Source: Salinadaptatus halalkaliphilus | GTDB taxonomy: Archaea > Halobacteriota > Halobacteria > Halobacteriales > Natrialbaceae | Assembly: GCF_006543045.1 (NCBI RefSeq) | Contig: NZ_RBZW01000003.1 | Location: forward strand, 186,001 to 250,000 | DNA: 64,000 nucleotides | Reading direction: 5' to 3' | Shown: positions 1 through 7,927 of the stretch, in pieces | Position numbering within the stretch: the first letter of the stretch is position 1 | Layout of the letters: each line of letters begins with the position of its first letter | Translations under genes and position numbers: made by a program | Notes under the pieces: model-generated | Seen by the model: only the letters and a program-made list of their open reading frames with translations | Told to the model about the DNA's origin: nothing | The model's database searches: none

Positions 1-348
1 GACGTGTTGGCGATCGAACGACAACACGAGTGTTTATATTCAGGGGAGAAGGAAAAGTATTTAGCGGCTGCAGCGGTGGATAGTACCGCGACGAACGCAG
101 CCGTTTAGGGTCGGTCGACAGGCCACCCGACAGGAAGACAGGGAACGGCGTGTGCGTCGTCACCGCCTTCGATTTTCGTGCAGTCGTCCCAGAGGGACGA
201 TCGTAGCCCGGTGGCGGTGGGCCCGCGATCGTCCTGCGAACTACGGGAGACCGGGACAAAAACCGTCTCGTACGGTGTAGTATTGCCTCGTACCGGTGAT
301 CGCTGGACCTATTCGAGCGACCACCGTACAGAACGCCACCACTCCGTC
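1..348. other. intergenic region, no gene recognised
   Basis: No reading frame with haloarchaeal character was found on either strand. The long plus-strand frame that begins at 178 is the antisense shadow of the next two genes. An AT-rich stretch near 31-40 (tttatattc) could be a TATA box for a gene lying outside the window. Nothing else can be supported here. Confidence 0.5.
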
Positions 349-1410
349 TCAGAAATCGTCGATGACCGGAATGCCGTCGGTTTCGTAGTCGGTCATCGCC
401 GCGAGCGTGTCCGAGACATCCTCGAGCGCGATCGTCTCCGAGACGACGGCTTCGGGACGCAGTTTACCGGTCGAGACCATCCGGAAGATTTCGTCGTAGC
501 GCGTCGGCGGCATGCCGAAGGAGCCGATGAACTCGATCTCCTGCATGACCATCGCGTCGGAGGGAACCTGGATCATCCCCTGTTCGTCCTCGGTCGTGAG
601 CCCGACCTGGAGGTGCTGGCCGCGGGTCCCGAGACTCTGGATCGAGTTCGCGCTCGTCGTCTGGATGCCCAGCGCGTCCATCGAGATGTCGGCCCCGCCG
701 TCGGCGATCGCTTTGACTTCCCCGGGTACGTTGTCGGCGTCTGCAGCGTTGACCGTCTCGGCGGCTCCGAGTTCGCGTGCCGTCTCGAGTTTGCCGTCGT
801 CGAGATCGACCGCGATTACGTTCGCCCCGAGTGCGTCGGCGATGTGGACCGCCGAGAGGCCGACGCCGCCGACGCCGTGGACCGACACCCAGTCACCCGC
901 GCTGATGTCCGCACGGTGGGCCAGCGCGTGGAACGAGGTCATGAACCGGCAGCCGAGCCCGGCCATGTCGACCGAAGAGACGCCCTCGGGAAGTTCGACC
1001 AGGTTGTGATCGGCGAAGGGGACGTGGACCTGCTCGGCGAAGGCTCCCTGGACGAACTCGACGAACCCAAGCGGCATCACGTTCTCGCAGGTGTTCGAAA
1101 ATCCTCGCCGACACTCCGGGCAGGTGCCGTCGCCCAGGTTGAACGGCACCGCGACGTGGTCGCCTTCCGAGACGCCGGTTACCTCCTCGCCGACGGCGAC
1201 GACCGTGCCCGCGGGTTCGTGTCCGAGGATCTGTCCAGGCTGAGTCTCGATACCGAGCCAGCCCCAGTCACCCTGCCAGCCGTGCCAGTCGCTGCGACAG
1301 ACGCCACAGGCTTCCACGTCGACGACCGCACCGTTCGGGTCGGGGTCGGGTGCGTCGACATCTTCGATCGAAAGCGGTTCGCCGTGTTCTTCGAGGACTG
1401 CTGCGCGCAT
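349..1410 (-). CDS. zinc-dependent alcohol dehydrogenase (MDR family)
   Basis: A 353-aa medium-chain dehydrogenase/reductase that would oxidise an alcohol or aldehyde with NAD(P). The N-terminal GroES-like domain shows the catalytic zinc ligands (CGVCRSDWHG, then GHEPAG) and the four-cysteine structural zinc lobe (CPECRRGFSNTC). The Rossmann fold follows, with GVGGVGLSAVHIA near residue 165. Length is normal for the family. The start was placed at MRAAVLEEHG because homologues begin there; an in-frame ATG 27 nt upstream would add nine residues that look non-conserved. The substrate cannot be read from the sequence. It is followed on the same strand by a DUF5784 gene about 110 nt upstream, so the two are probably separate units. 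Confidence 0.88.
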   Translation of the reverse strand: MRAAVLEEHGEPLSIEDVDAPDPDPNGAVVDVEACGVCRSDWHGWQGDWGWLGIETQPGQILGHEPAGTVVAVGEEVTGVSEGDHVAVPFNLGDGTCPECRRGFSNTCENVMPLGFVEFVQGAFAEQVHVPFADHNLVELPEGVSSVDMAGLGCRFMTSFHALAHRADISAGDWVSVHGVGGVGLSAVHIADALGANVIAVDLDDGKLETARELGAAETVNAADADNVPGEVKAIADGGADISMDALGIQTTSANSIQSLGTRGQHLQVGLTTEDEQGMIQVPSDAMVMQEIEFIGSFGMPPTRYDEIFRMVSTGKLRPEAVVSETIALEDVSDTLAAMTDYETDGIPVIDDF

Positions 1411-1521
1411 ACCGTTCGTGTCTACTGTTACCAACACCCAAATAGTTACGCCACGGGCAGCCGTCTCGAGACCGGTATCAGGAACTCGAAACGAAATTAC
1501 CGTACCGGAACGGACCTCGCG

Positions 1522-2529
1522 TTAGTCGAGGACATCCATCGCACCCTCGAGCTCGAGGGGGACCGATCCCTTCCGATAGCCTTCGACGTGGCCGTTCGGA
1601 CGACTGCGATAGACGACGGCCGGGCGGTGATAGACGTCGGGTCGTTCGCCGCGGACGGCCTGCCAGTCGTCGTCGCGGAAACTCGAGCAGTCGACGAACA
1701 GTACGGCGCCGCCGCCGTGTTTGGCGAGTTGGCCGTCGGATTTGGTCTCGGCTGTATCGCGGACGGCGGCAACCGGACCGGCAGCCACGCGGTTTTTCGG
1801 CGGCTGCGGGCGAGTGACCTCGACAAGCACGTTCGTGTCACCGTCCGAGGCACGAAAGTCCAGCGAGTGACCGGTCGTGACCTCGATTTCGGGTTCGATC
1901 TGGTAGCCCGCATCGGTGAGGATCTTCGCGGCGATAAATTCACCCATCGCCGCGCTCATCCGGACGCGATCCACGTGATCGCTGGTGCCGAGTTTCCCGG
2001 ACATGACGTGACGGTGGGGGTCGAGAACCCCGGTCGAAAGAAAGTCCTCGAAGAAGCGGGTCGTCTCGCGGCGACCGGCGTCGGGAAAGCCAGCGGCGTG
2101 TTCACGAAAGAACGCACGAGTCGCCTCGCGGCCGTCTTTTGACATGAATACGGGGAGGAAAAACCACGAGATGTGGGGATAGTCGGCGAGCCACGGATCT
2201 TCCTCGTGCAGCGTCGCGAGCAGTTCCCGTTTGGTCCAGCGTGCGACGTGATAGGGGACCTCCTGCCAGCCGAACTTGTCGGTCTTCCACAGCGAGGACG
2301 GCGTCTCGGTGTTTCCCATCCAGTAGGCGTCACCGTTCTTCCGGGCGAACAGCGCCAGATCGCCGTTTTGCATCTCGAAGCGATGGGTCTCCCAGTCGGC
2401 GCCGATCTCGAAGCGCGGCGACACTGCTCGAGCGCCAATGTTCGATCGGAGCGGCTGCAAAATCTGCTGTCTCACCCGTTGCTCACTCCAGGACTCGGGC
2501 GAGTATCGAAAGCGAAGCGGCCGTGCCAC
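1522..2529 (-). CDS. DUF5784 family protein, possible nuclease-like fold
   Basis: A 335-aa soluble protein that I recognise as the haloarchaeal DUF5784 family (N-terminus MARPLRFRYSPESW). Its function is not known. The middle region is rich in aromatic residues (WFFLPVF). The segment GEFIAAKILTDAGY, followed by SLDFRA and then VLVEVTRP at about residues 200-245, has the order helix-D-strand-ExT. That resembles the core of PD-(D/E)xK nucleases or Holliday-junction resolvases, with Thr in place of the usual Lys. This is my inference only. No membrane segments or signal peptide are visible. The gene is transcribed alone between a dehydrogenase and a divergent DUF5786 gene. Confidence 0.8.
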   Translation of the reverse strand: MARPLRFRYSPESWSEQRVRQQILQPLRSNIGARAVSPRFEIGADWETHRFEMQNGDLALFARKNGDAYWMGNTETPSSLWKTDKFGWQEVPYHVARWTKRELLATLHEEDPWLADYPHISWFFLPVFMSKDGREATRAFFREHAAGFPDAGRRETTRFFEDFLSTGVLDPHRHVMSGKLGTSDHVDRVRMSAAMGEFIAAKILTDAGYQIEPEIEVTTGHSLDFRASDGDTNVLVEVTRPQPPKNRVAAGPVAAVRDTAETKSDGQLAKHGGGAVLFVDCSSFRDDDWQAVRGERPDVYHRPAVVYRSRPNGHVEGYRKGSVPLELEGAMDVLD

Positions 2530-2676
2530 GGGCGTCTATACGAAACGGGATCGGATATACTGTTCGTTGTCCCTGCTCCGAAGACGCCGCTTCGAGTCCC
2601 CCGACAACCGGCGACTACGATCGGTGAACGACCGTTACATTCATGTGTGGCAGGTACCAACGTGTGTATACTTACC

Positions 2677-2850
2677 ATGTCAATGGGTGCCTATGATGAA
2701 GACGAACACGAGCGCCGGGAACACCAGGCCTCGAGAGTGGATGCGGATTTCGACGACGAGCGGACGATCTATCACGGACAGGTCGAGTACGATGCCGGCG
2801 ACTCTACGGACGAACTGCTGAACAAGTTCGAGGAGATCAAGTCGGACTAG
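2677..2850 (+). CDS. DUF5786 family small acidic protein
   Basis: A 57-aa protein with the haloarchaeal DUF5786 pattern: MGAYDEDEHERRE at the start and DELLNKFEEIKSD at the end. It is strongly acidic and soluble and has no cysteines. The start was taken at the ATG at 2677, although a second ATG two codons later is equally possible. The longer open frame running in from 2173 is antisense to DUF5784 and is not coding. The function is unknown. It is divergent from DUF5784 with a 147-nt gap. Confidence 0.8.
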   Translation: MSMGAYDEDEHERREHQASRVDADFDDERTIYHGQVEYDAGDSTDELLNKFEEIKSD

Positions 2851-2947
2851 TGGTCGACCGACTCGGCCGCTTTTTTCCACACTGAGGTTGACGGTCACCA
2901 GCTGTAGCGTCGCGGCTATCGGCCGCGTCGACCGTCGAACACGGTGA

Positions 2948-3976
2948 CTATCGACCGTCGTCACTCCGTTCGCCGTCGATCGTTTCCCAGCCAGGTGTTT
3001 CGGGCGCGCCGCGGGCGTCTTCGATCGTCCTCGCGAGTTCGGGGTCCGGAACCGCCCCGCCCGCCCGAATCCGCCGTCGCTGCCACGCTCGGATAGCGGG
3101 CCCGACCCACGAGCCGGGGTCCTCGTCGGTGTCGGTATCGGTGCGATCGGTCGTGACGGCCTCGAGCGCCCGCGCCCTCCCCCACTCGTAGTGAAAGTCC
3201 GAAATCGCGAGGGTCCCGGTACTCGAGGCGGCGGCGACCGCGAGACACTCGGCGCGATCCTCGGGCGTCGATTCGCCCACAACGAGGCGGTCGATCGCAC
3301 CCTCGAGGGCGTCGGGATCGGGGTGACAGAAGCACTTCTCACCGATTGCCTGGGGCCCGAGCAAGAGATTCTCGAGGTCGGTCTCGATATCGGCCTCGAG
3401 CAGCCGATCGCCGCCGAAGGTCGCCTCGACGCGTTCGCACTCGGTCTCGGCCTCGAGGGCGAGCGTGTGCTCGGGATAGGCCCCGCACTCGGCGGGAAAC
3501 AGGTCGTGCTCGTAGAGGCGACACTGCAGCGTCGTCGGATCGAGGAAGATACAGGTCGGTAACCACGCGGGCTCTTTACGGCCGAACGGGGCGACCGGCT
3601 TCGGCGGCTTGCAAAGCCCGACGAGGAAGACCGGTCGACCGGCGATAGCGGCGATCGATCGGCCGTCGACCTCGACTGCAGCGTCCGCGTCACCGGCCAT
3701 CCAGAATCGCGGCGTCAGGGCCGCCGCGTAACCCCCCTCGAGGAACGCCCGAATCTCGTCGCGGGCCAGCGGGACGAAGTTCGGATCGTCGTCGAGGGGC
3801 TCCCGAAACCGATCACCCTCGAGGCGAGCGCCGACCGTCTCGTGGTCGGTCGCAGAATCGTCCTCGTGGTCGTCTCCGGGGTCGATACCGTCCTCGTCCG
3901 CGACCATCTCCGACGCCTCGAGCAACGGTCGCCAATCCATACAACAGCCCGCACAGCCGGCACAGTTCACCTCCAT
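2948..3976 (-). CDS. YkgJ-type cysteine-cluster protein
   Basis: A 342-aa protein that begins MEVNCAGCAGCCMDWRPLL, the CxxCxxCC signature of the YkgJ / CxxCxxxxC metal-binding family. Further cysteines appear as LCKPPKP, CIFLDPTTLQCRLYEHDLFPAECGAYP and CFCHP, which is the usual second half of the cluster. It probably binds zinc or an Fe-S centre; the reaction is unknown. The start at 3976 was chosen because the cluster begins immediately after that Met. The C-terminal 100 residues are acidic and less conserved. It is divergent from the next small gene, with 75 nt between them. Confidence 0.8.
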   Translation of the reverse strand: MEVNCAGCAGCCMDWRPLLEASEMVADEDGIDPGDDHEDDSATDHETVGARLEGDRFREPLDDDPNFVPLARDEIRAFLEGGYAAALTPRFWMAGDADAAVEVDGRSIAAIAGRPVFLVGLCKPPKPVAPFGRKEPAWLPTCIFLDPTTLQCRLYEHDLFPAECGAYPEHTLALEAETECERVEATFGGDRLLEADIETDLENLLLGPQAIGEKCFCHPDPDALEGAIDRLVVGESTPEDRAECLAVAAASSTGTLAISDFHYEWGRARALEAVTTDRTDTDTDEDPGSWVGPAIRAWQRRRIRAGGAVPDPELARTIEDARGAPETPGWETIDGERSDDGR

Positions 3977-4051
3977 GGGCGCGCTACGGCGTCGAACCAG
4001 ATAACGGATCGGTGGGGAACGACTTTCATCGCCCACCACCTACGTTCGCGT

Positions 4052-4294
4052 ATGGTAACGAACTCCTGTGACGGCTGCGGCCGAACGGTCTCCGTTGCGG
4101 GCGGCATGGAAAACATCTGGACCTTCGGTGAGGACGACGGCAGCGAGGGGACCGCGATGACGCTGGAACTCGCGGACGGCACCAGCCACCTGCTCTGTTA
4201 TCCGTGTCTCGAGGCACTTCCCGAGGAGCCGACCGCCGACGATATCGCCCGCCTCGAGCAGGTCGACGCGGAAACGTCGACACTCGAGGTGTGA
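4052..4294 (+). CDS. small zinc-finger-like protein, haloarchaeal
   Basis: An 80-aa protein with CDGCG near the N-terminus and CYPCLEALPEE near residue 54, so two CxxC knuckles that could hold one zinc ion. The rest is acidic with an alternating strand pattern (GTAMTLELADGTSHLL). It resembles the many short haloarchaeal zinc-ribbon proteins of unknown role. The ATG at 4052 follows directly on a short purine-poor leader, so a leaderless transcript is likely. It is followed by an empty stretch before the tRNA-like gene. Confidence 0.75.
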   Translation: MVTNSCDGCGRTVSVAGGMENIWTFGEDDGSEGTAMTLELADGTSHLLCYPCLEALPEEPTADDIARLEQVDAETSTLEV

Positions 4295-4472
4295 GACGTT
4301 TTGAGACGGACTGCTGGACGGGTAGCGGAACGGCCGCGAGCCGCATTCCGGTCGTTCCGCTAACACGTTACAACAGACCGCACGAAAGGACAGGGGTGGG
4401 TAGGGGTACAGAAGGCAGACACTGGCGGCGGCCCGAACCCAGTCCGGGCCGACTGCAACTGCAACCGCAAGC
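4295..4472. other. intergenic stretch, nothing recognised
   Basis: Between the zinc-finger gene and the tRNA-like locus there is no coding frame, no strong hairpin and no repeat that recurs elsewhere in the window. Confidence 0.5.
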
Positions 4473-4560
4473 GGAAGGGGTGGGAATTGAACGCCACGAG
4501 GCTGTGAGGCCGCCGCGGGCCGAATGGCACCGCGGTGCTCTACCGCTGAGCGACCCTTCC
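4473..4560 (-). tRNA. atypical tRNA-like gene (type assignment uncertain)
   Basis: On the minus strand an 88-nt block folds as a tRNA. The 7-bp acceptor stem (GGAAGGG/CCCTTCC) is perfect. The D-arm is GCTC-AGCGGTA-GAGC. The anticodon-arm stem is CCGCG/CGCGG. A 15-nt variable region contains GGC-CTCACA-GCC. The T-loop is TTCAATT on GTGG(C)G/CCCAC. Two things are wrong for a normal tRNA: the anticodon loop is 13 nt (GTGCCATTCGGCC, with an inner GCC/GGC pair), and the T-stem has an extra C bulge. A TATA-like box lies about 31 nt upstream. It could be a real but divergent tRNA, one with a tiny intron, or a tRNA-like RNA or pseudogene. No CCA is encoded. Confidence 0.45.
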
Positions 4561-4586
4561 GCACGTCGATTCGATGGCGGAGTTGG

Positions 4587-4595
4587 TATTTGTAA
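4587..4595 (-). promoter_or_regulatory. TATA-like box of the tRNA-like gene
   Basis: Read on the minus strand, TTACAAATA lies 27-35 nt before the 5' end of the tRNA-like gene. This is the spacing expected for an archaeal TATA box serving a transcript that starts a few bases before the mature end. Confidence 0.35.
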
Positions 4596-4726
4596 TCGGT
4601 CGGCTACCGTCGCGTAAGTGTCGCCTACGCCTTCGAAATCACGTAGAGGCCGACGTATCGAACGTGGCGAAACCACGCTCGTTCAGCGAGCGCGACGCTC
4701 CGTAGCCTTTAGGACGACCCCGCTCC

Positions 4727-6544
4727 GTGCAACGAACGGTGACCCCCGACCGGATCTTCGAGGCCTTTCCCGCCCCCAGTTACCGCGGAAACCAGGAGCG
4801 GGCCCTCCGCGACATTCGCGACGCCTTCGCGGCCGGCAACGACGTCGTCCTCGTGCGCGCGCCGACGGGCAGCGGCAAGTCGCTGCTCGCTCGAGCCATC
4901 GCCGGCTGTGCCCGTACGATCGAGGCGGCCGAGCCGAGCGAGGCGTCGGGTGCCTACTACACGACGCCGCAGGTCTCGCAGTTAGACGACGTGGCGTCGG
5001 ACGATCTGCTCTCGGATCTGAACGTCATCCGCGGGAAATCGAACTACACTTGCATCCTCCCCCAGGAGCGAAACACGCCGGTCAACCAGGCCCCCTGCGT
5101 TCGCGAGCGGGGCTACGACTGCTCGGTCAAGCATCGCTGTCCGTACTTTTCGGATCGCGCCATCGCCTCGAACCGAGAAATCGCGGCGATGACGCTGGCG
5201 TATTTCATGCAAACCGCTGGCAGCGAGGTCTTTCGAAAGCGCGATGTCGTGGTCATCGACGAGGCCCACGGCCTCGCCGAGTGGGCCGAGATGTACGCGA
5301 CGATCCAGCTCGACCCCCGGTCGGTTCCCTTCTGGAACGACCTTCGGGTCCCCGATATCGACAGCATCGAACGCGCGGTCCGCTACGCCGAGAACCTCGC
5401 CCAGACGTGTGGCCGCCGAAAGGACGACCTGCTCGCCCAGAAGTCGCTGTCTCCCGCCGAGGTGCGCGAACGCGACCGCCTCCAGGAACTCATCGGTGAA
5501 CTCGAGTGGTTCGTCTCGGATTTTCGCGACCCCGAGAGCCCGACGACCTGGCTGGTCGACCAGTCGGAACCCCAGCAGGCCGATTCTCGAGGGGACGGCG
5601 ACGAAGGCGACGAGCAGGGCGGGCCACTGACCATCAAGCCGATGAACCCCGAGAAGTACCTCGCCCACACCGTCTGGGATCGGGGCAACAAGTTCGCGCT
5701 GCTGTCGGCGACGATCCTCAACAAGGAGGCGTTCTGTCGTCACGTCGGCCTGAACCCAGACCACGTTGCGCTGGTTGACGTCGGTCACACGTTCCCCGTC
5801 GAGAATCGGCCGCTGTACGACGTGACACAGGGGAAGATGACCTTCGAGGAACGCTCGGAGACGATCCCGAAGATCGCCCGAACGATCGTCCGTCTGATGG
5901 CCCACCACCCCGACGAGAAGGGGTTGATCCACGCCCACTCCTACGATATCCAGGAGCAACTCGCCGACCTCCTGCGTGATTTCGGCGTCGGCGACCGCGT
6001 CCGGGTCCACGACCGAGACGGCCGCGACGACGCCTTAGAGGCCTGGAAAGCCAGCGGCGACCCCGACATCTTCCTCTCGGTGAAGATGGAAGAAGCGCTC
6101 GATCTCAAGGGCGACCTCTGCCGGTGGCAGGTGCTGTGTAAGGCCCCCTTCCTCAACACTGGCGACTCCCGCGTCGCCCACCGGTTGGAGGAGGGCCAGT
6201 GGGCGTGGTACTACCGGGCGGCCCTGCGAACGATCATCCAGGGCTGTGGCCGGGTCGTCCGCGCGCCCGACGACTACGGCGCGACCTACCTCGCGGACTC
6301 GAGTCTGCTGGATCTGTTCGAGCGCGCCCGAACCGACATGCCGGACTGGTTCGAAGCGCAGGTCGATCGGATGAGCCAGCCGGATCTCCCGGCGTTCGAT
6401 CCCCAGGCGGCACTCGGCGAGTCGGGATCGTCCGGGAGCGAGAGCAACGATGAGGGCCAACGCGGTCGATCACGAACGCGTCGGCGCTCGCGGCGGTCGT
6501 CGAGCACCTCGAGTCCGCTGGCCGACGTCTGGGAGACAGAGTGA
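4727..6544 (+). CDS. XPD/DinG-type superfamily 2 DNA helicase with Fe-S domain
   Basis: A 605-aa ATP-dependent helicase. Walker A is APTGSGKS at residues 45-52. Four cysteines at 109, 124, 132 and 138 (TC-x14-C-x7-C-x5-CPYF) match the 4Fe-4S domain of XPD, DinG and FANCJ helicases. DEAH is at 178-181. The SAT motif is LLSATIL near 323, and QGCGRVVR (motif VI) is near 505. The C-terminal 50 residues are low-complexity Ser/Arg. It would unwind 5'-3' in repair or replication. The start is a GTG at 4727, with a second in-frame GTG four codons later. It is monocistronic, between the tRNA-like locus and a convergent small ORF. Confidence 0.9.
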   Translation: MQRTVTPDRIFEAFPAPSYRGNQERALRDIRDAFAAGNDVVLVRAPTGSGKSLLARAIAGCARTIEAAEPSEASGAYYTTPQVSQLDDVASDDLLSDLNVIRGKSNYTCILPQERNTPVNQAPCVRERGYDCSVKHRCPYFSDRAIASNREIAAMTLAYFMQTAGSEVFRKRDVVVIDEAHGLAEWAEMYATIQLDPRSVPFWNDLRVPDIDSIERAVRYAENLAQTCGRRKDDLLAQKSLSPAEVRERDRLQELIGELEWFVSDFRDPESPTTWLVDQSEPQQADSRGDGDEGDEQGGPLTIKPMNPEKYLAHTVWDRGNKFALLSATILNKEAFCRHVGLNPDHVALVDVGHTFPVENRPLYDVTQGKMTFEERSETIPKIARTIVRLMAHHPDEKGLIHAHSYDIQEQLADLLRDFGVGDRVRVHDRDGRDDALEAWKASGDPDIFLSVKMEEALDLKGDLCRWQVLCKAPFLNTGDSRVAHRLEEGQWAWYYRAALRTIIQGCGRVVRAPDDYGATYLADSSLLDLFERARTDMPDWFEAQVDRMSQPDLPAFDPQAALGESGSSGSESNDEGQRGRSRTRRRSRRSSSTSSPLADVWETE

Positions 6545-6549
6545 TCGCG

Positions 6550-6636
6550 TTACAGCGCGGCCAGTCCGCCCCAGGCGATCATCGAGGTGGCCATGAGGCC
6601 TGCGAAGACGACAGCGATGATCTGGTTTCTGTCCAT
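6550..6636 (-). CDS. putative 28-aa membrane microprotein
   Basis: A short frame, MDRNQIIAVVFAGLM followed by ATSMIAWGGLAAL. A polar N-terminus precedes one hydrophobic helix. An upstream in-frame ATG at 6663 would give 37 aa. It sits between the helicase stop, convergent by 5 nt, and the taw2 stop. Haloarchaea carry many annotated microproteins of this style, but nothing here proves translation. Confidence 0.4.
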   Translation of the reverse strand: MDRNQIIAVVFAGLMATSMIAWGGLAAL

Positions 6637-6730
6637 ACGTGACCGCACAGCCTCCGGGAGCATGAATGTCACGACCGACCGGCGCTTTTCTGTGTTCGAG
6701 CGCTGACGGCGCGCTGCTGGCGAGCCGCGA

Positions 6731-7927
6731 CTACTCGAATCGGGCGTCGACGACGACGTGGGAAACGCCCGCACTGTGGCTCTTGACGCGGCGTTTCTCG
6801 AGTATAGCCAGTTCACGACCCGCGTGCTCGCCGGCCGTCTCGAGTCGTTCGAGCGGGCGCTCCCACAGCCGCGACTCGGGCGTCGCCTCGTGGTAGTGGA
6901 CAACGCCGCCGGGAGCCAGCGCCTCGAGGGCCGCGGGCAGGAACTCGTGGGCCTCGCCGGTGCGGGTGCCGTGGTCGTCGACGGTGTCGGAAGCGGCCGA
7001 CTCGTCACGTCCGTCGCCGCTGCCGTAGTACCCCATCACGACCCGATCGGCCTCGAGATCAGTTACGAGGTCCCGACAGTCGGTCATGTAGGCGTCGATC
7101 CGATCGCCGACATCGTTCAGGACAGCGTTCTCGAGCAGGTAGCGAAAGGCCGTCGGGTTGATCTCCGCGGCGGTCACCCGTCCGCCGGCACGAGCCATCG
7201 GCAGCGTGAAGTAGCCGATGCCGGCGAACATGTCGAAGACGCGCTCGTCCTCGGCACAGATTTCGCCCATCCGCGCGCGCTCGGCTTGGTTGCCCGGCGA
7301 GAACATGACCGTCGACGGGTCGAGCCCGTACTGCGTGCCGTGTTCGGTGTGGATCGTCTCGGTATCCGACTCGCCCGCGAGCAGTCGCGTCCGGGGCTCG
7401 CGGTGGGTTCCCGCCGTGCCCGCGGTCGCGATCCCCTCGTCGGCCAGCACGCTGTCGGCCTCGCCGTGACATTCGAGCAAGGCCTCGGCAACGGCGGTCT
7501 CGTCCGGACAGTCCTCGGGGATCGACACCAGAATCACGGAGCCGACGACGGCCCACGACGACGGTGTCGCCTCGAGGTCGGCCTCGCTCCAGCCCCGTTC
7601 GGCGAGTCGGTCCGCGAGGTCCGGGCTCCGGCGCTCGGGATCGAGTTGTCGGACGACCTCGAGGACGCGCGTCTCGGCGGGTGGGTCGGTGATCGGAAGC
7701 GCGATTCGCTCGAGGGGCTCCGAATCGCTTCGCTCCGCGTTTGGCGCCTCGCGAACCCGCCTCGAGTCGTCGTAAACGCCCTCCGCGCGAAGGGACTCGA
7801 TCGCCGTCTCGGTGCGGTGTTTCTCGACGATGGCGGCCAGGGGCGTGTCGGCGTCCGGATCCGGAAGCGTGCGCTCGAGTGCGTCTTCCCCGGCTGTGTC
7901 AGCCCCGGGACGATGCTCGTCAACCAT
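6731..7927 (-). CDS. taw2: Trm5/TYW2-type tRNA methyltransferase-like protein (Taw2)
   Basis: A 398-aa enzyme of the class I SAM family. The core reads TVMFSPGNQAERARM, then RVFDMFAGIGYFTLPMA, which binds SAM. Next comes TAAEINPTAFRYLLENA and VVMGYYGSGD where Trm5 would have an NPP motif. Lack of NPP and presence of MGY point to Taw2, which transfers the 3-amino-3-carboxypropyl group of SAM to imG-14 of tRNA-Phe in wyosine synthesis. The C-terminal hallmark VKSHSAGVSHVVVDA is typical. The start at 7927 overlaps the stop of nmd3 by 8 nt, so the two are translationally coupled. A Trm5-type m1G37 methyltransferase is the alternative. Confidence 0.8.
   Translation of the reverse strand: MVDEHRPGADTAGEDALERTLPDPDADTPLAAIVEKHRTETAIESLRAEGVYDDSRRVREAPNAERSDSEPLERIALPITDPPAETRVLEVVRQLDPERRSPDLADRLAERGWSEADLEATPSSWAVVGSVILVSIPEDCPDETAVAEALLECHGEADSVLADEGIATAGTAGTHREPRTRLLAGESDTETIHTEHGTQYGLDPSTVMFSPGNQAERARMGEICAEDERVFDMFAGIGYFTLPMARAGGRVTAAEINPTAFRYLLENAVLNDVGDRIDAYMTDCRDLVTDLEADRVVMGYYGSGDGRDESAASDTVDDHGTRTGEAHEFLPAALEALAPGGVVHYHEATPESRLWERPLERLETAGEHAGRELAILEKRRVKSHSAGVSHVVVDARFE

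Noticed and set aside
178-2142. 654-aa open frame on the plus strand
   Set aside because: It is antisense to the alcohol dehydrogenase and DUF5784 genes, has no recognisable domain and arises from the high GC codon bias.
4473-4560. selenocysteine tRNA
   Set aside because: The anticodon is not TCA and the acceptor stem has the normal 7 bp.
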